From: Planctomycetota bacterium
Lineage (GTDB): Bacteria; Planctomycetota; Planctomycetia; Pirellulales; Thermoguttaceae
Direction: 5' to 3'
DNA length: 7,689 nt
Assembly: GCA_015661985.1 (NCBI GenBank)
Contig: DQVB01000494.1
Location: 1 to 7,689, forward strand
Shown: positions 1-6,209 of the stretch, one piece after another
Numbering within the stretch: position 1 is the stretch's first letter
Layout of the letters: each line of letters begins with the position of its first letter
Notes under the pieces: model-generated
Told to the model about the DNA's origin: nothing
What the model saw: the letters and a program-made list of their open reading frames with translations, nothing else
Database searches by the model: none
Position numbers and translations under genes: made by a program

Positions 1-1
1 A

Positions 2-68
2 GTAGCCTGGCTCTCCGAGCCGGGGACGGGAAACGAAGAGCGAAACTCGGCCCACAGAGCCCAGCTAC
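2..68. repeat. Imperfect palindrome, possible intergenic repeat or terminator
   Basis: Positions 2-14 (GTAGCCTGGCTCT) pair with 56-68 (AGAGCCCAGCTAC) at 11 of 13 positions. Inside, 15-19 (CCGAG) pairs with 46-50 (CTCGG). A competing local hairpin pairs 6-13 with 17-24 (8 bp including one T-G, loop TCC). It lies 29 bases past the stop of the minus-strand adenosyltransferase gene, so it could end that transcript, but neither side has a T-run. Dispersed palindromes of this type occur between genes in planctomycete-like genomes; that membership is inference. The window begins here, so the element may continue to the left. Confidence 0.5.
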
Positions 69-97
69 CGGGGCCGTCGCTTTGCGGGAGCGGGTCA

Positions 98-643
98 CTA
101 CTCTCTGTCCCAGAACTCCTCCGGTTGCGAGGCGGCGGCGTTGGCCGCTCGTGCCAGGACGAACAGCAGGTCGGCGAGGCGGTTCAGATAGGCCAACAGA
201 TCAGCAGGCACGGGCTCGTCCGCCTGACCGCTCAACCGCACCACACGTCGCTCGCAGCGGCGGCAGACCGCGCGGGCCAGGTGCAATACGGCTGCGGCCC
301 GCGTGCCGCCGGGGAGGACGAACCGGGTGAGTGGCTCGCGCCCCTGCGGGAAACGATCGATGTCCGCTTCTAGTTGTTGCACGAGTTCCGGACCGGGAGT
401 GTGCTTGCCTTCCCCAGCGGCGGGCGATGCCAGCTGGGCCCCGATGCCGAACAGTTCCCGCTGAACGCGAGCCAAAATCTCATCGATCGGCCCGGGCAGC
501 TGTTCGGCCCGTGCCAGCCCGAGCAGGCAGTTCAGTTCGTCCACGGCGCCGCAGGCTTCGATGCGAGGCGAGTCCTTCCAGAGGCGTAGGCCGCCGGGCA
601 GTCCCGTTTCGCCTCGGTCGCCGGTGCGAGTGTAAATACGCAT
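98..643 (-). CDS. Cob(I)yrinic acid a,c-diamide adenosyltransferase, PduO type
   Basis: Transfers the 5'-deoxyadenosyl group of ATP to the cobalt of reduced cob(I)alamin or corrinoid precursors, giving the adenosylcobalamin used by mutases and other radical B12 enzymes. It is cytoplasmic and trimeric in this family. The 181-residue product has the usual family length. The N-terminal ATP-binding motif is YTRTGDRGETGL (residues 4-15), followed by RIEACGAVDELN (27-38). The C-terminal signature has ARAVCRRCERRVV (123-135, with the active-site arginines) and YLNRLADLLFVLAR (152-165). The start was chosen because family members begin right at the MxIYTRTGD motif; GGAG lies 11 bases upstream. The same frame stays open further upstream, but that part is only a shadow of the phosphorylase gene. 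The gene is 128 bases downstream of the phosphorylase gene, so co-transcription is possible. Other cobalamin genes are absent from the window, so this may serve salvage or final assembly. The family call is secure; the preferred corrinoid substrate is not readable. Confidence 0.95.
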   Translation of the reverse strand: MRIYTRTGDRGETGLPGGLRLWKDSPRIEACGAVDELNCLLGLARAEQLPGPIDEILARVQRELFGIGAQLASPAAGEGKHTPGPELVQQLEADIDRFPQGREPLTRFVLPGGTRAAAVLHLARAVCRRCERRVVRLSGQADEPVPADLLAYLNRLADLLFVLARAANAAASQPEEFWDRE

Positions 644-680
644 GGTCGTAAGAGCTCCGCGAATGGGGCGATGGTTTCCA

Positions 681-709
681 CCCCCGGCAGCCGGGCACCG
701 CACCGGGGG
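681..709 (-). other. GC hairpin in the leader of the adenosyltransferase gene
   Basis: CCCCCGG (681-687) and CCGGGGG (703-709) form a perfect 7-bp inverted repeat with a 15-base loop, starting 38 bases upstream of the adenosyltransferase start codon. It sits in the 128-base gap after the phosphorylase gene. A second small stem (760-763 with 768-771, tetraloop CTTC on the plus strand) lies directly after the phosphorylase stop codon. Neither is followed by a T-run on the transcript strand, so these may be weak processing, attenuation or stability elements, or simply GC-rich chance. No B12-box-like sequence was recognised. Confidence 0.35.
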
Positions 710-771
710 CACCGGCCCGATGGCGCGCCGCCGGGCGGTTCGTAGCTGATGGGCTGTGGGGGCCTTCGCCC

Positions 772-3135
772 TCAACCCATCAGCGCATGCACCTCGACGC
801 ATTCGGACTCCGCTGCCGGGATGCGATTGCCTTCCAGTGTTTGCCCGTCGACTGTCAGCGATCGAATGCCTTTGTTCTTCCCTTCGGGGTTCTCTACGGT
901 GATCTTCAAGGTGCTTCCGCGGAACGGTCGCACCAGCTCGAACCGTTCCCAATGCCGAGGGATGCAGGGGTCCAGGACCAAGCCCTCCGGTTCGGCGCGG
1001 GCACCCAGGAGCCAGTTGACCACGGCGTGCTGCATCCACGTGCAGGTGCTGGTCAGCCAGTGATGGAAGCCTTGGCCGCGCAGGTTCGTTTCCGGCCCGG
1101 CGACGAACTGGCAGTAGACGTACGGCTCCATGCCGTACTCCGGGTGCCGGTCGGCCCGCAGGACGGGGTTGGCCTTTTCGATCAGCTGCCAGGCCCGATC
1201 GCCGTGGCCGAGCATCAATTCGGCCACCACACAGAAGGCCATGGCGTGGGAGAAGACAGCCCCGTTCTCCTTCACGCCGGGCGGGAACCGCGAGATCAAG
1301 CCCACGTGAGGGTCCGGGCGGGCGTAGGGCGGCGCCAGACAACGGATGCCGAAGGGGGAGTCCAGCTGCCGGTGGACCGTCTCCATGCACGTCTGCTGAC
1401 GTTGGCGTGGGGCCGCGTCGGCCAGCACGGCCCAGACCTGGGGGTTCAGATACAGTTGCCCCTCGGCGTTCTCCCGGCAGCCGATCACGGTGCCGTCGTC
1501 ATGGAAGGCGCGCACAAAGCGGTCTTCGTCCCAACAATGCTGGTTGAGGGCCTCGACCAGTTCCCGGCGATGCTCCAGCCAGCCCTCGGCCAAGGCCGGT
1601 TGGCCAGCCAGTTGGGCCAAGGTGGCGGAGTCTTTCAGGGCCAGGCTCAGGAGCTGGGCGAGAAAGACCGATTCGCCCTCGCCACATGCGCCCAGTCCGT
1701 CCAGGGCGTCGTTCCAGTCGCCGTAATGGATCCGTGGCAGGCCGCGGCGTCCGCGATCACCCAGCGATCGCTCCAAGCCAACTCGGATGTGGTCCAGTAG
1801 CGTCCCCTCGCCCCCATCGGCGAACGGCACCTCTTCATCCAGGATTGACCGGTCCCCCGTCTCACAGACGTATCCCAGCACCGCCAAGGGAATCCACAGG
1901 GCCAAATCCGACTTCTCCGACCGCTCCGGCGGCAAGGCGATCCACGGCGTCCGGTGGCTGGCGCTACCGTCGGAAAACTGGAACCGCACCACGTGTGTGA
2001 TCATCTCTCGAGCCCGCTGCGGCTCGAGCATGGCCAGCCCCAGGGCGTCCTGGAGGGCGTCGCGGAATCCCGGGCTGCCGTCCGAGGCGTGGTAGTACGA
2101 CGGGGCCGAAGAAAGGTAGGATTTGATGATCACCTGGTAGGGGGTCCAGCCGCTGGCCAGCGTGTTGAGCGGCCGATCAGGAGTCCTCACGGACAGCCGC
2201 CCCGCGCGCCGTTGCCAATGTTCCCTGGTGGCCTGACGCAAATCAGCCAGCCGCTGTGAATCGGCCAATCCGCGGGCCGCGGCGACGCCGTGCTCAGCCG
2301 GCGCAATGCCCGTGACCATCTCCCAACGCACCACCTGGTTCGGGGCCAGTACCAAATGCCATTCCATGGCCCCGATCAGATCGGTGCCCCAAATCTCCTG
2401 GACCGGCTCCGGACGGCTGCGGGGGGCGTCCAGAGCCAGGGGCCGGGTCAGGTCGCGGTAGCGGCCCACAAAGGCTTCCCTGTCCAGCCAGATCTGGTGC
2501 GGCGGACGACTGGCCGCGGTGAACACCTCGTACTCCCATGCGCCCCCGGCTCGCTGGCCGCGAAGGTTCCAGTTCCTCTTGCCGGCCACCACCACACCAG
2601 CCTCGACCCGCGCATGCTTGAAGAACGAATCGAACCGGCGGGCGATCGGGTCGATCAGCGCGTTGCCCAACACGAACTCCTGGTAAGCCACCACGCGCAG
2701 CTGCCGCGACCGCTGGCCCCGGTTCTCCACCCGCAGAGACCAAACCTCCGCGTCGACATCCGGAGGCACGAAGAACTCCACCCCTGCAGCCACGTCGCCG
2801 TACCGCGAGACGATCTCCGTGAAGCCAAACCCGTGGCAGCAATGGAACTGATCCAGCGGCGACGGACAGGGGTTGCCCCCCACATTCCAGAACCCCCCGC
2901 CCTCCAGATCTTGGATGTACACGAACCGGCCCGGGCGATCGTTCAAGAGCAAATCCTGCTCGCGCCGCGTGATCACATGGTGCGACGGGTCTATGTAAAA
3001 GCTGAACCCCCCGCCCGTTTGGCTCACCAAGGCAAAGTACCTACCGTTGGTCAGATAATTGATCCAGGGGCGGGGCGTATAGGGCGTTCGCACCACGAAC
3101 CGCCTGCCGTCCTCAGAGAAACTCCACTGTGCCAT
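772..3135 (-). CDS. GH94 disaccharide phosphorylase (cellobiose phosphorylase-like)
   Basis: A glycoside hydrolase family 94 enzyme of 787 residues. The family cleaves beta-linked disaccharides with phosphate, inverting the anomeric centre to give alpha-glucose-1-phosphate (or the GlcNAc equivalent) plus a free sugar. The N-terminal sandwich begins with the family pattern TPRPWINYLTNGRYFALVSQ and then GGGFSFYIDP. The (alpha/alpha)6 catalytic domain shows GFRDALQD (356-363), GDWND (472-476, with the general acid expected at D476 by analogy with characterised members), EPYVY (670-674) and HHWLTSTCTW (691-700). The end is DPCIPRHWERFELVRPFRG-like, the usual C-terminal signature. No signal peptide is seen, so it is probably cytoplasmic and acts on imported sugars. 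The start at 3135 is supported by AGGAA eight bases upstream; an in-frame ATG at 3234 would add 33 residues that do not resemble the family. No transporter or other glycosidase is nearby, so the substrate (cellobiose, chitobiose, laminaribiose or another) cannot be assigned from the context. Confidence 0.93.
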   Translation of the reverse strand: MAQWSFSEDGRRFVVRTPYTPRPWINYLTNGRYFALVSQTGGGFSFYIDPSHHVITRREQDLLLNDRPGRFVYIQDLEGGGFWNVGGNPCPSPLDQFHCCHGFGFTEIVSRYGDVAAGVEFFVPPDVDAEVWSLRVENRGQRSRQLRVVAYQEFVLGNALIDPIARRFDSFFKHARVEAGVVVAGKRNWNLRGQRAGGAWEYEVFTAASRPPHQIWLDREAFVGRYRDLTRPLALDAPRSRPEPVQEIWGTDLIGAMEWHLVLAPNQVVRWEMVTGIAPAEHGVAAARGLADSQRLADLRQATREHWQRRAGRLSVRTPDRPLNTLASGWTPYQVIIKSYLSSAPSYYHASDGSPGFRDALQDALGLAMLEPQRAREMITHVVRFQFSDGSASHRTPWIALPPERSEKSDLALWIPLAVLGYVCETGDRSILDEEVPFADGGEGTLLDHIRVGLERSLGDRGRRGLPRIHYGDWNDALDGLGACGEGESVFLAQLLSLALKDSATLAQLAGQPALAEGWLEHRRELVEALNQHCWDEDRFVRAFHDDGTVIGCRENAEGQLYLNPQVWAVLADAAPRQRQQTCMETVHRQLDSPFGIRCLAPPYARPDPHVGLISRFPPGVKENGAVFSHAMAFCVVAELMLGHGDRAWQLIEKANPVLRADRHPEYGMEPYVYCQFVAGPETNLRGQGFHHWLTSTCTWMQHAVVNWLLGARAEPEGLVLDPCIPRHWERFELVRPFRGSTLKITVENPEGKNKGIRSLTVDGQTLEGNRIPAAESECVEVHALMG

Positions 3136-3371
3136 TGCGTCATTTCCTGTCGATTGCACCTCGTCACACCAGTGCCCCGCCGTGGCCTCAGTGCCAGCCG
3201 CCTCCAAGATAGCCGAATTCGTTTGGCCGTGCACGCCACAGGGTCAACAAACCGCCATGCCCCAGCGCCCAATGAATCGCCGGGCCGGTGCATCACCCCT
3301 GGGCCATTCCCGGCCCAAACCACACGCCGCTGGCCCCAGTGCCCAGACGCTGAGTCACGGAGGGCCTCTTT

Positions 3372-3385
3372 GTCACCGCGGTGAC
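3372..3385. promoter_or_regulatory. Perfect 14-base palindrome, candidate operator
   Basis: GTCACCGCGGTGAC reads the same on both strands, with 7-base half-sites and no spacer. Its right half overlaps the proposed -35 element (3381-3386) of a plus-strand promoter, a position where a dimeric regulator would block RNA polymerase. Alternatively it belongs to a dispersed non-coding repeat: the surrounding text (GAGTCACGGAGG before, GACGCGAAGCGGGGG after) looks like intergenic repeat material. The palindrome is seen directly; operator function is inference. Confidence 0.4.
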
Positions 3386-3410
3386 GCGAAGCGGGGGAAG
3401 AACGTAGAAT
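3381..3410 (+). promoter_or_regulatory. Candidate promoter for the lipoprotein cluster
   Basis: A -35-like GTGACG (3381-3386; TGAC shared with the consensus) and a -10-like TAGAAT (3405-3410; one mismatch to TATAAT) are 18 bases apart. Transcription would start near 3417, leaving a leader of about 345 nt before the lipoprotein start at 3763. The same TAGAAT word occurs upstream of the radical SAM gene at 6125-6130. The -35 is weak, and planctomycete promoter rules are not well defined, so this is a candidate only. Confidence 0.35.
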
Positions 3411-3540
3411 AAGGGTAGTTTTCCGGCCAGAACCCGCGTGGCTCTCCGGCCGCCGACGCTCCACACGTTTTTCGGACAGGGCATGGTTCAAAACCGGGTC
3501 ACACTCCGGGAGCCAAGCAAGGTGTTGCTCTGTCCGCGTA

Positions 3541-3601
3541 CTGCCTTCAGGCGGAATGGGGGCGCCGGCAAACGGGGGACGATGATTCCGCCTGGAGGCG
3601 G
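3541..3601 (+). repeat. Long hairpin in the leader region (17-bp stem)
   Basis: Positions 3541-3557 (CTGCCTTCAGGCGGAAT) pair with 3585-3601 (ATTCCGCCTGGAGGCGG): 15 Watson-Crick pairs plus two G-T pairs, no bulge, around a 27-base loop (3558-3584) containing GGCGCC. The inner 10 bp (3548-3557 with 3585-3594) are perfect. A further CGTA/TACG pairing (3537-3540 with 3605-3608) is possible across a 3-base bulge. The right arm can also fold locally as CCGCC-TGGA-GGCGG (3588-3601), an alternative to the long stem. No T-run follows, so it is not a classic terminator. It could be a regulatory leader structure, a small RNA or a palindromic mobile repeat. Confidence 0.6.
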
Positions 3602-3689
3602 GGCTACGAACGAACCGCTTCCGGCAGCTGTCACCCGGAAAGGGGAGAAAATGAACCAGGCCCCGGACAGCCCTTGACCGGCAACGGGA

Positions 3690-3708
3690 GGCAGGCTTCC
3701 AGCCTGCC
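3690..3708. repeat. Compact perfect hairpin
   Basis: GGCAGGCT (3690-3697) and AGCCTGCC (3701-3708) pair perfectly around the loop TCC. The hairpin ends 54 bases before the chosen lipoprotein start. There is no T-run after it. It resembles the short GC-rich palindromes scattered between genes in many planctomycete genomes, which is inference here, and it could also modulate translation of the gene that follows. Confidence 0.5.
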
Positions 3709-3762
3709 CCTCAGCCGAAAGGATGAGCGCTGCCGCACCCATGTGCAAGCAGGAAGACGCTG

Positions 3763-5646
3763 ATGAGCTTTCGAGCGCTGAAGAAGATCGTGACCAACAG
3801 GAAACGGCCTCACCGGCCGGAGCTGGCCGAGCGGGGCTGGCCGGCGTGGATCCCGGGTCGGCGAGGTCCCGGACGCCGTAGGCCGCCGCACCAGGTTCTG
3901 ATGCCCGCCAGCCCGCTTGTGGCGATTGTGCTTGCGGTATGTTTGGCTGGCTGCGGCGACCGGTCGCCGGCGGCCAAGCAGCCGGCGGCCCGGGCGGATC
4001 GATCCAGCCAAGCGGCTCCGGGGCGCACGCTGCCGGAAAAACACTCGAGGCCCGCGCCGATGAGTGTGACGAGCCAGGCGTCGGACACAGCCGAGGACGA
4101 ACCCGTGGCAGCAGTCGCCGCAGCTTCGGCGCCGTCCGAGCCGAGGCAACCGGCAGAGTCGGCCGGCAGCTCCGCGTCCCCGGCAGACTCGGCGCGGGTT
4201 TGGCGAGACCCGGCGGGCAACGTGTTGGCCGTCGGCGAACTCGTGGACCTGCTGGACGAAAAGGTCTGCATCCAGCAGCCCGACGGGCTGGGAGCCGTGG
4301 TGCCGCTGGATCGACTGTGTCAGGCCGATCGCCAGTATGTACTGGCCCAAAGCGGCGATCGCCCAACAGGCCCCGACGAAACGACCGAAACGCAAACGGC
4401 CGGGACCGAGGGAACACCCACAGCTGGTCACCCGCCGCAGGCCGCCGAAACACCGCGGCCGGCTGGCTCGGCCGGCCGTCGCAAGGTAGTCATCCCCTTC
4501 GACTTCCAGTCGAAGTTTGACGACGGCAGGTACGGCCGGCAGGTGGGCGAGATGATCTGGAAGAAGTTGGAGCGCGAGGGGGGATTCCTGATCCCCGAGT
4601 CGATGTTTGACGTCCGCGATCTGCTGGCTGCCCGTCGCATTCAGATCGGCCCCGATACGCCGCTGGAGGAAGTGAAACGGGTCGTGCGGGATCTGTTTGA
4701 TGCCCAGATCGGCATCTGGGGCAGTGTGGAACGAGTGCCGGGTCACGAGTGGGACGTGTACGACCTGGTCATTCGCTGCGTCGATTTTTCCTCCGAACCG
4801 GAGCCGAAGGTAATCTACGAAAAAACGGGGATCCGGACCCGGTCGGTGAGCGAGATCCCGCACCTGTACGTCAAGGAAATGCTGGACGCGCTCTATGGTC
4901 GCCGGCCGGGCGAGCCGCCGCCGATCGATCAATTGGCCGAAGCCAATTGGAAGAACAACCCGAACCTGATCGTCGGGGGTGACTTTGAGAAGGGCGCCGG
5001 CGGTGTGCCCTTGGGATGGGAGTCTCGCGGCGGCCAACAGCGACAGCCGCTCGGCGGGCTCGTCCAGTGGACCACCGAAGGGGGAGACCCGAAAAACAAA
5101 GTGATCCGTTTTCAGTTCAGCAAGGCCGTGGGCGACACGACCGGCGTGATGTACTACAGCGATTGGTTTCCCGTCCAGCAAGGGGCTCGGTACCGGTTCC
5201 AATGCCGCTGGCGCACCGATGGTCCGAGCCCCAAGGTCTTTATCAAGTGTTATGCCGAGATGCCTTCGGATTATCAGCCCGGAGCAGGGTACCGTCCGTC
5301 GCCCGGTGAATACCTGCCCGAGTCGCTCCAGCGGCGCGAGGTGTACCGTAGCCAGCAAAACCTGAAGGGGCCCAAGAACACCTGGAACGTGCACACCGAG
5401 GATTTCACACCGCGACATACCAAGTACGAGCCCAAATGGGGCCGGGTGATGCTGTACGCCTATCTGGGCGGAGGTGTGGTGGAATGGGACGACGTGGTGG
5501 TGAAGCAGATCGTGCCTGCGTCCCCCGGCGAAGGCAGGCAAAGGCCGAGGCATTCGATGGCCAGCGATGTGACGATTGACCAGATGCGGGCCAACGAAGA
5601 GCGGGGACGCCGGGCGAGGGAAAGATTGCGAGAGGGCCGGGATTGA
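3763..5646 (+). CDS. Large lipoprotein: SHD1, CsgG/FlgO-like region and beta-sandwich
   Basis: A 627-residue envelope lipoprotein of unknown role. A hydrophobic segment ends in the lipobox LAGC with the lipidated Cys at residue 64. A low-complexity Ala/Ser/Pro/Glu linker follows (about 65-144), then an SHD1-like domain (145-200: RVWRDPAGN, then VPLDRLCQADRQYV), a domain expanded in planctomycetes. A second linker leads to about 239-379 (VVIPFDFQSKFDDGRYG to MLDALYG), which resembles the alpha/beta fold of CsgG/FlgO/LpoB-type envelope lipoproteins. Residues about 399-583 (NLIVGGDFEKG to VEWDDVVVKQI) look like a carbohydrate-binding-type beta-sandwich, and the tail is Arg-rich. The start at 3763 has AGGA eight bases upstream and puts an Arg/Lys-rich stretch before the hydrophobic segment. 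The in-frame ATG at 3901 (residue 47) would give a normal-length signal peptide, but without positive charges and with only a weak ribosome site. It overlaps the next gene by four bases. Domain names rest on pattern recognition; the biological function is not known. Confidence 0.85.
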   Translation: MSFRALKKIVTNRKRPHRPELAERGWPAWIPGRRGPGRRRPPHQVLMPASPLVAIVLAVCLAGCGDRSPAAKQPAARADRSSQAAPGRTLPEKHSRPAPMSVTSQASDTAEDEPVAAVAAASAPSEPRQPAESAGSSASPADSARVWRDPAGNVLAVGELVDLLDEKVCIQQPDGLGAVVPLDRLCQADRQYVLAQSGDRPTGPDETTETQTAGTEGTPTAGHPPQAAETPRPAGSAGRRKVVIPFDFQSKFDDGRYGRQVGEMIWKKLEREGGFLIPESMFDVRDLLAARRIQIGPDTPLEEVKRVVRDLFDAQIGIWGSVERVPGHEWDVYDLVIRCVDFSSEPEPKVIYEKTGIRTRSVSEIPHLYVKEMLDALYGRRPGEPPPIDQLAEANWKNNPNLIVGGDFEKGAGGVPLGWESRGGQQRQPLGGLVQWTTEGGDPKNKVIRFQFSKAVGDTTGVMYYSDWFPVQQGARYRFQCRWRTDGPSPKVFIKCYAEMPSDYQPGAGYRPSPGEYLPESLQRREVYRSQQNLKGPKNTWNVHTEDFTPRHTKYEPKWGRVMLYAYLGGGVVEWDDVVVKQIVPASPGEGRQRPRHSMASDVTIDQMRANEERGRRARERLREGRD

Positions 5647-6083
5647 GACCCAGCGACAAGGCGGAATCGACGGGCGTGCTGCGAGCCGTGTTCAACGTGC
5701 GGGCATGGAATATCGCGGTGCGCACCGCCCACATGGCGGCCATGGGTGTGTTGCTGGGTGGCCACGCCTTTCACGTGGCCCGCGGGCGGCTCGTGTTGGT
5801 TCTAGGGATTACTATCGCTACGGGTGTAGCCTTGGCGGCCATCGAAGCGGGCGGCAGTTTCCTCTGGTTTTTCCAAGGGCGAGGGCTGATGACGCTGGCC
5901 AAGCTCCTGCTGTTGGCTCTCGTGCCGGTGTGCTGGGACTGGCGCTTGATGATCTTGCTGGCCGTCGTGGTCCTGGGCTCGGTCGGCTCCCATATGCCCG
6001 CCCGTTTCCGCTACTATTCGATCGTGCATCGCCGGGTGATCCCCGATGGCAGCGGCCCGGGGACGTCGGCTTTGAGCCAGTAG
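5643..6083 (+). CDS. Four-helix membrane protein with histidines in helix 1
   Basis: A 146-residue integral membrane protein with helices at about 24-46, 50-67, 82-97 and 101-116. The first helix carries H30, H41 and H44 (RTAHMAAMGVLLGGHAFHV), and a conserved-looking loop SHMPARFRYYS (116-126) follows the fourth. The layout recalls CopD/DUF2269-like small membrane proteins, some of which bind metal or heme; that resemblance is tentative. The TTG start overlaps the lipoprotein stop in the sequence TTGA, with AGAGGG six bases upstream, so translation is probably coupled to the lipoprotein. A later GTG would remove only the polar N-terminus. I recall similar proteins as widespread, unnamed and sometimes near TIGR04053 radical SAM genes, which fits the gene downstream here. 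The histidine pattern suggests a b-type heme or metal site, but no function is established. Confidence 0.85.
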   Translation: MRPSDKAESTGVLRAVFNVRAWNIAVRTAHMAAMGVLLGGHAFHVARGRLVLVLGITIATGVALAAIEAGGSFLWFFQGRGLMTLAKLLLLALVPVCWDWRLMILLAVVVLGSVGSHMPARFRYYSIVHRRVIPDGSGPGTSALSQ

Positions 6084-6101
6084 CTGTGGGGGCCGGAGGC
6101 C

Positions 6102-6130
6102 TGGCCGCGGCTGGACCACGCCGGTAGAAT
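6102..6130 (+). promoter_or_regulatory. Weak candidate promoter before the radical SAM gene
   Basis: TAGAAT (6125-6130) matches the -10 consensus at five of six positions and lies in the 126-base gap before the radical SAM start. Seventeen bases upstream is only TGGCCG (6102-6107), a poor -35. It would allow the radical SAM and coiled-coil genes to be transcribed separately from the lipoprotein pair. Confidence 0.25.
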
Positions 6131-6209
6131 CGGGCTGGACCCAGGCGGGCGGGGCCGCTGGCCTTGCTTGCGCCAGCCACTCGCGGAGACCATCGATCCG
6201 GCGGAACAA

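Larger units (their letters stand above)
3136..3762. other. Gene-free region between divergent genes
   Basis: These 627 bases separate the minus-strand phosphorylase from the plus-strand lipoprotein. Short open frames exist on both strands but none has recognisable protein character. The stretch holds a perfect palindrome with an overlapping candidate promoter, a long hairpin and a short perfect hairpin, each listed separately. The half next to the phosphorylase (3136-3370) shows no convincing minus-strand promoter by eye. CGGACAG (3473-3479) and CTGTCCG (3530-3536) form a further 7-bp inverted repeat of unclear meaning. Close to the lipoprotein start, a strong Shine-Dalgarno (AGGGGAG, 3641-3647) precedes an eight-codon frame (3651-3677, MNQAPDSP), which could be a leader peptide or chance. 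Confidence 0.7.

Noticed and set aside
644..771. Cobalamin riboswitch upstream of the adenosyltransferase gene
   Set aside because: The 128-base gap is too short for a full cobalamin riboswitch and shows no B12-box-like sequence; only a 7-bp GC hairpin is present.
787..1800. A 337-codon plus-strand frame opposite the phosphorylase catalytic domain
   Set aside because: It is the reverse of the codons for GDWND, EPYVY and other GH94 motifs, hence a shadow.
2290..3384. A 364-codon plus-strand frame opposite the start of the phosphorylase gene
   Set aside because: It mirrors the GH94 N-terminal domain and intergenic DNA; composition is His/Pro/Arg-rich and no motif is present.
3631..5553. A 640-codon open frame antisense to the lipoprotein
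   Set aside because: It lies almost fully opposite a gene with a lipobox and recognisable domains; its translation is low-complexity Arg/Pro/His-rich with no motif. Long antisense frames are expected in GC-rich DNA.
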